The notes under the pieces: generated by a model
Databases searched by the model: none
What the model saw: only the letters and a program-made list of their open reading frames with translations
Told to the model about the DNA's origin: nothing
In this document: positions 5,860-7,847 of the stretch, piece after piece
How positions within the stretch are numbered: the first letter of the stretch is position 1
How the letters are laid out: every line of letters begins with the position of its first letter
NCBI GenBank assembly: GCA_964631565.1
Contig: CAZVYJ010000088.1
Span: 1-7,847 of the forward strand
Length of the DNA: 7,847 nt
Direction of reading: 5' to 3'
Source: CAZVYJ01 sp964631565
GTDB taxonomy: Bacteria; Planctomycetota; Phycisphaerae; SM23-33
Program-made: the position numbers and the translations under genes

Positions 5860-7422
5860 TCACGGAACGACGTCATAACCGCTCAATTTGCCCCCTTCAA
5901 CGGCATCGGCGGACTCGGCCCATCTGGACCCGATGCACAATAAATAAGGCAGAATCGCAATCGCGCAGCCGATGGCATGCGCTTCCCAGTCGGCGCCTTC
6001 GACCTGCCGCGTCGGAGTCATGCTCTGCAGCCATTCGCCGATCCCGCCCGAGGCGGCAGCCAGGGCTATGCCGATAAGTCCGAGATATATCTTCCGCACC
6101 CCCATCAGCCACGCCAGCAGCATCGCCATTATGAACCCGCCGACGCCGTGGAGGAATTTATCGTCCAGACCGAACACCCGTGCGGACCAGACTACAAGCC
6201 CGCCGTTGCGGATCATCCACAGCATCAGGACCATGACGACCATGGGCGCCAGAAGCATCACGGCCGGCCGCTTTCGCTGCGGGCGACCGAGCATGCTCGG
6301 CAGCAGGCCCCACATGAACGTGGCAGCCAGCGTCGAGACGGGCAGGAACAATCCGCCCGCGGTAAGCAGCGAAAGGCTGGTGGTCACTGTGGCGGCCGTC
6401 CAGACGATTGCCCTCGCCTGATCGCCGCGGTGCCCCCTGCGGGCATGCGACATCATGAACACCATGCAGAGAAACGCCCCGCCCGCCAGCCACGCTACGC
6501 CGCCCCAGCCGATCGTCGCCACAAGTATGGCCAGGCTGTTCTGGTGATTGCGTTCATATGCAAATGCCGCTTCGCCGCGGCCGAAAATCCCTTCCGATGA
6601 AGCGTCGAAAGCAGGCAGCGTCGGAATGGTAAACAGCCGCAGGCCGACCGCCGCCACCGCGAGCAGCCCGCCGGCAATCAGCAGCGGGAAACGCCGCTGA
6701 TGAAACACGATTCCGCCCACAATCAGGGCAGCCGCAAGCGCCCCGCCGGCGAATGCAGCCTGCCGGGGCGATTCCATCGCCAGCAGAATCGCCGCCGCAA
6801 CGCCGACGCTGACGCACGCTATGCGAACCGGCGGCCAGCGAAGAATATTCCTGTCGGGCTGGTCGGGATTCTCAGGGGCCAAGCCCCACAGCGGAGACAA
6901 CCAGACGCCCACGCCGCCGAAACCTATCAATGAAAGCGAAGACGCAATGGCGGCCGTCTTCTGCGACGCCATCGCGACGGCCGCTCCGCCCATCATCGCA
7001 GCCCCGCACAGGCTGAGCACGGCCTCATGCCTCGCCGCCCGCGGCATGAGGCTTTGGGTGACCATAACGCCCATCGAGACGAGGGCGAACTGGTAGAGCA
7101 TTGTTACATCAAGCGCCCCGCCGAACCCGAGCGGGCCTCCAACGTCCGTTTCGATGCCGTCTCTTACGGCATGGACCGTCAGAACAATCGCCGGGCCGAG
7201 CAGAACCAGATGAATCGGATGGCCGGGAATCAGCCGCTCCGAGGCGACTATTCGCTCGAGCAGCCACAACACGAACACAATAATCAGCCCCGCCGCCAGC
7301 GCGCCCCAGCTGCGGTATTGCGGCCACCACCACGTGAACACGCCGAATATTATCACGCCGGCCAGCATCCAGCGGGCCAGCGCCTCAAGCTGACTGGAAG
7401 TTTTCCCTACAGGTATCGCCAT
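5860..7422 (-). CDS. Polytopic membrane protein with polymerase/ligase-like region and C-terminal VanZ-like domain
   Basis: A 520-residue inner-membrane protein with about 15 hydrophobic segments, among them ~17-33, 40-57, 68-86, 107-125, 133-152, 198-215, 221-240, 245-262, 295-322, 338-360, 386-405, 424-441, 445-461 and 483-497. Between segments, FGRGEAAFAYERNHQNSLAI (280-299) followed by LVATIGWGGVAWL recalls the His-Asn plus Gly-rich element of O-antigen polymerases and ligases and of SEDS proteins. The C-terminus fits VanZ-like proteins: LDDKFLHGVGGF (419-430), GGIGEWLQSMTPTRQVEGADWEAHAIG (459-485), with conserved Asp, His, Glu, Gln, Arg and Asp positions. A role in handling a surface glycan or in resistance to envelope-active agents is possible, not shown. 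ATG at 7422 is the first in-frame start after a stop but has no Shine-Dalgarno and overlaps a hairpin. Confidence 0.75.
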   Translation of the reverse strand: MAIPVGKTSSQLEALARWMLAGVIIFGVFTWWWPQYRSWGALAAGLIIVFVLWLLERIVASERLIPGHPIHLVLLGPAIVLTVHAVRDGIETDVGGPLGFGGALDVTMLYQFALVSMGVMVTQSLMPRAARHEAVLSLCGAAMMGGAAVAMASQKTAAIASSLSLIGFGGVGVWLSPLWGLAPENPDQPDRNILRWPPVRIACVSVGVAAAILLAMESPRQAAFAGGALAAALIVGGIVFHQRRFPLLIAGGLLAVAAVGLRLFTIPTLPAFDASSEGIFGRGEAAFAYERNHQNSLAILVATIGWGGVAWLAGGAFLCMVFMMSHARRGHRGDQARAIVWTAATVTTSLSLLTAGGLFLPVSTLAATFMWGLLPSMLGRPQRKRPAVMLLAPMVVMVLMLWMIRNGGLVVWSARVFGLDDKFLHGVGGFIMAMLLAWLMGVRKIYLGLIGIALAAASGGIGEWLQSMTPTRQVEGADWEAHAIGCAIAILPYLLCIGSRWAESADAVEGGKLSGYDVVP

Positions 7423-7451
7423 TCGGTTTTTATCGTCAGATAAGACCGAAT
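7421..7451 (-). promoter_or_regulatory. Imperfect hairpin covering the start codon of the membrane-protein gene
   Basis: ATTCGGT (7421-7427) pairs with ACCGAAT (7445-7451), and inside it TTATC (7430-7434) pairs with GATAA (7439-7443) around a GTCA loop. This gives 12 base pairs with one small asymmetric bulge. In the mRNA the outer stem includes the first two bases of the AUG. It may hold down translation or, as DNA, serve as a protein-binding dyad. Confidence 0.5.
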
Positions 7452-7608
7452 ATCATGAAAAATCATGCCCCCCCGCATACTTAATTGCCGGGCCGTCGTC
7501 ACGCGAGCTTGGCGAAGCTGGCGGCGTCAGTTTTGGCTTTCAGTATTTTTGCATTTGATTCATTCATAACTTTTTCAACCAAACAGGAACAAAGGGAAAC
7601 ATTAAAGA

Positions 7609-7667
7609 CCGGTCTGAAACCGGCAACCTTTTAGATTTCTTCAGATATTTTCAGATCTTTTCAGACC
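7609..7667 (-). promoter_or_regulatory. Leader inverted repeats with alternative pairing upstream of the membrane-protein gene
   Basis: A compact hairpin, CCGGT (7609-7613) with ACCGG (7619-7623), overlaps GGTCTGAAA (7611-7619), which is the exact 9-bp complement of TTTCAGACC (7659-7667). The two pairings exclude each other. The region would be near the 5' end of a transcript from the promoter at 7699-7727. It could be a regulatory RNA fold or binding sites; no known class is recognised. Confidence 0.4.
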
Positions 7668-7670
7668 TCT
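7631..7670. repeat. Four tandem decamers, consensus TCAGATNTTT
   Basis: Successive 10-base units read TTAGATTTCT, TCAGATATTT, TCAGATCTTT and TCAGACCTCT. The units keep exact 10-bp phase, close to one DNA helical turn, so the TCAGA cores face the same side of the helix. They lie about 30 bp downstream of the predicted minus-strand promoter. Confidence 0.7.
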
Positions 7671-7698
7671 GGAATTTCCTGCCAGACGAGGGCACAGC

Positions 7699-7727
7699 CT
7701 TATACATAACTATGCCGCAAATGTTAA
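7699..7727 (-). promoter_or_regulatory. Strong candidate sigma70 promoter for the membrane-protein gene
   Basis: On the minus strand TTAACA (7727-7722, 5/6 match to -35) is followed after exactly 17 bases by TATAAG (7704-7699, 5/6 match to -10). The implied start near 7692 gives a leader of about 270 bases to the ATG at 7422. Confidence 0.55.
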
Positions 7728-7792
7728 GGTTACGACATTCACAGCACCCCTTTCGCCTGCGGCGGAAAATCGCGAACTGCGAATTAAAAACA

Positions 7793-7841
7793 AGTTCAGA
7801 GTTCTGAGTTCAGAGTTTGGAGAAACGGGTTCCGGGTTCCA
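7793..7841. repeat. Degenerate heptanucleotide tandem repeat, RGTTCNG
   Basis: From 7793 the units read AGTTCAG, AGTTCTG, AGTTCAG, AGTTTGG, then AGAAACG, GGTTCCG and GGTTCCA, all in the same 7-bp phase, with only the fifth unit strongly diverged. The array runs to within six bases of the window edge and may continue. It resembles the short tandemly repeated heptamers known from some bacterial intergenic regions. Confidence 0.7.
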
Positions 7842-7847
7842 GAATAC

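Larger units (their letters stand above)
7423..7847. other. Non-coding right end: promoter, repeat-rich leader and heptamer array
   Basis: A 425-bp stretch with no supported gene. It holds the start-codon hairpin, a C7 tract (7468-7474), a closely spaced duplicate of ATCATG (7453-7458 and 7462-7467), a 22-codon minus frame (7567 to about 7500) without a ribosome-binding site, a hairpin and decamer repeats at 7609-7670, a good minus-strand promoter at 7699-7727, and heptanucleotide repeats from 7793 to the edge. What lies to the right is not visible. Confidence 0.75.

Noticed and set aside
5977..6600. Plus-strand open frame of 207 codons
   Set aside because: It is antisense to the polytopic membrane protein; its composition (many His, Arg, Pro) is typical of a GC-rich shadow frame.
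7468..7474. C7 tract as a phase-variation site
   Set aside because: It is a single short run outside any coding frame and not placed between promoter elements.
7793..7841. Heptamer repeats as a CRISPR array
   Set aside because: The unit is only 7 bp, and there are no spacers or cas genes.

Overview
The window reads as part of a moderately GC-rich bacterial chromosome with surface-polysaccharide genes. The single class-III-signal pseudopilin with a C-terminal H-x(n)-DG element, the secreted GFSYGG esterase, and the polymerase-like/VanZ membrane protein together point to the PVC superphylum, most likely Planctomycetota (for example a Phycisphaerae-like lineage). That placement is inferred from protein style, because no rRNA or other marker gene is present.

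Layout, left to right. (1) On the minus strand is a two-gene run: a Gfo/Idh/MocA sugar-nucleotide dehydrogenase (371-1354), followed 35 bp downstream by a hexapeptide-repeat N-acetyltransferase of the WbpD/WlbB type that is cut by the window edge (1-335). (2) A 710-bp non-coding stretch (1355-2064) follows. It holds candidate promoters in both directions, several inverted repeats, an imperfect 50-bp direct repeat, and a strong hairpin with a mutually exclusive alternative helix just before the next gene. (3) On the plus strand is a UDP-N-acetylglucosamine 6-dehydrogenase of the WbpA type (2065-3387, UUG start), closed by a hairpin terminator. (4) Also on the plus strand is a secreted serine esterase/peptidase-like hydrolase (3532-4830). 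(5) On the minus strand is a type II secretion-like pseudopilin (4883-5716), convergent with the hydrolase. (6) Further right on the minus strand is a 520-residue polytopic membrane protein (5860-7422) with a Wzy/ligase-like central part and a C-terminal VanZ-like domain. (7) A 425-bp non-coding right end (7423-7847) contains a good sigma70-type promoter facing the membrane protein, a repeat-rich leader, and a heptanucleotide repeat array that reaches the window edge.

How the genes fit together. WbpA-type oxidation at C6, Gfo/Idh/MocA oxidation at C3 and WbpD-type N-acetylation are three steps of the known route to UDP-2,3-diacetamido-2,3-dideoxy-glucuronic acid. The PLP aminotransferase (WbpE type) and any C2 epimerase (WbpI type) are not in the window; an aminotransferase could lie just past the left edge. 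The membrane protein could act in polymerising or ligating a surface glycan, but it is transcribed separately. The esterase and pseudopilin show no clear functional tie to the pathway.

No mobile element, CRISPR array, tRNA or rRNA was seen. The most notable non-gene signals are the switch-like leader of the WbpA gene, the start-codon hairpin and repeat-rich leader of the membrane protein, and the heptamer array. No wholly new multi-gene system is evident.
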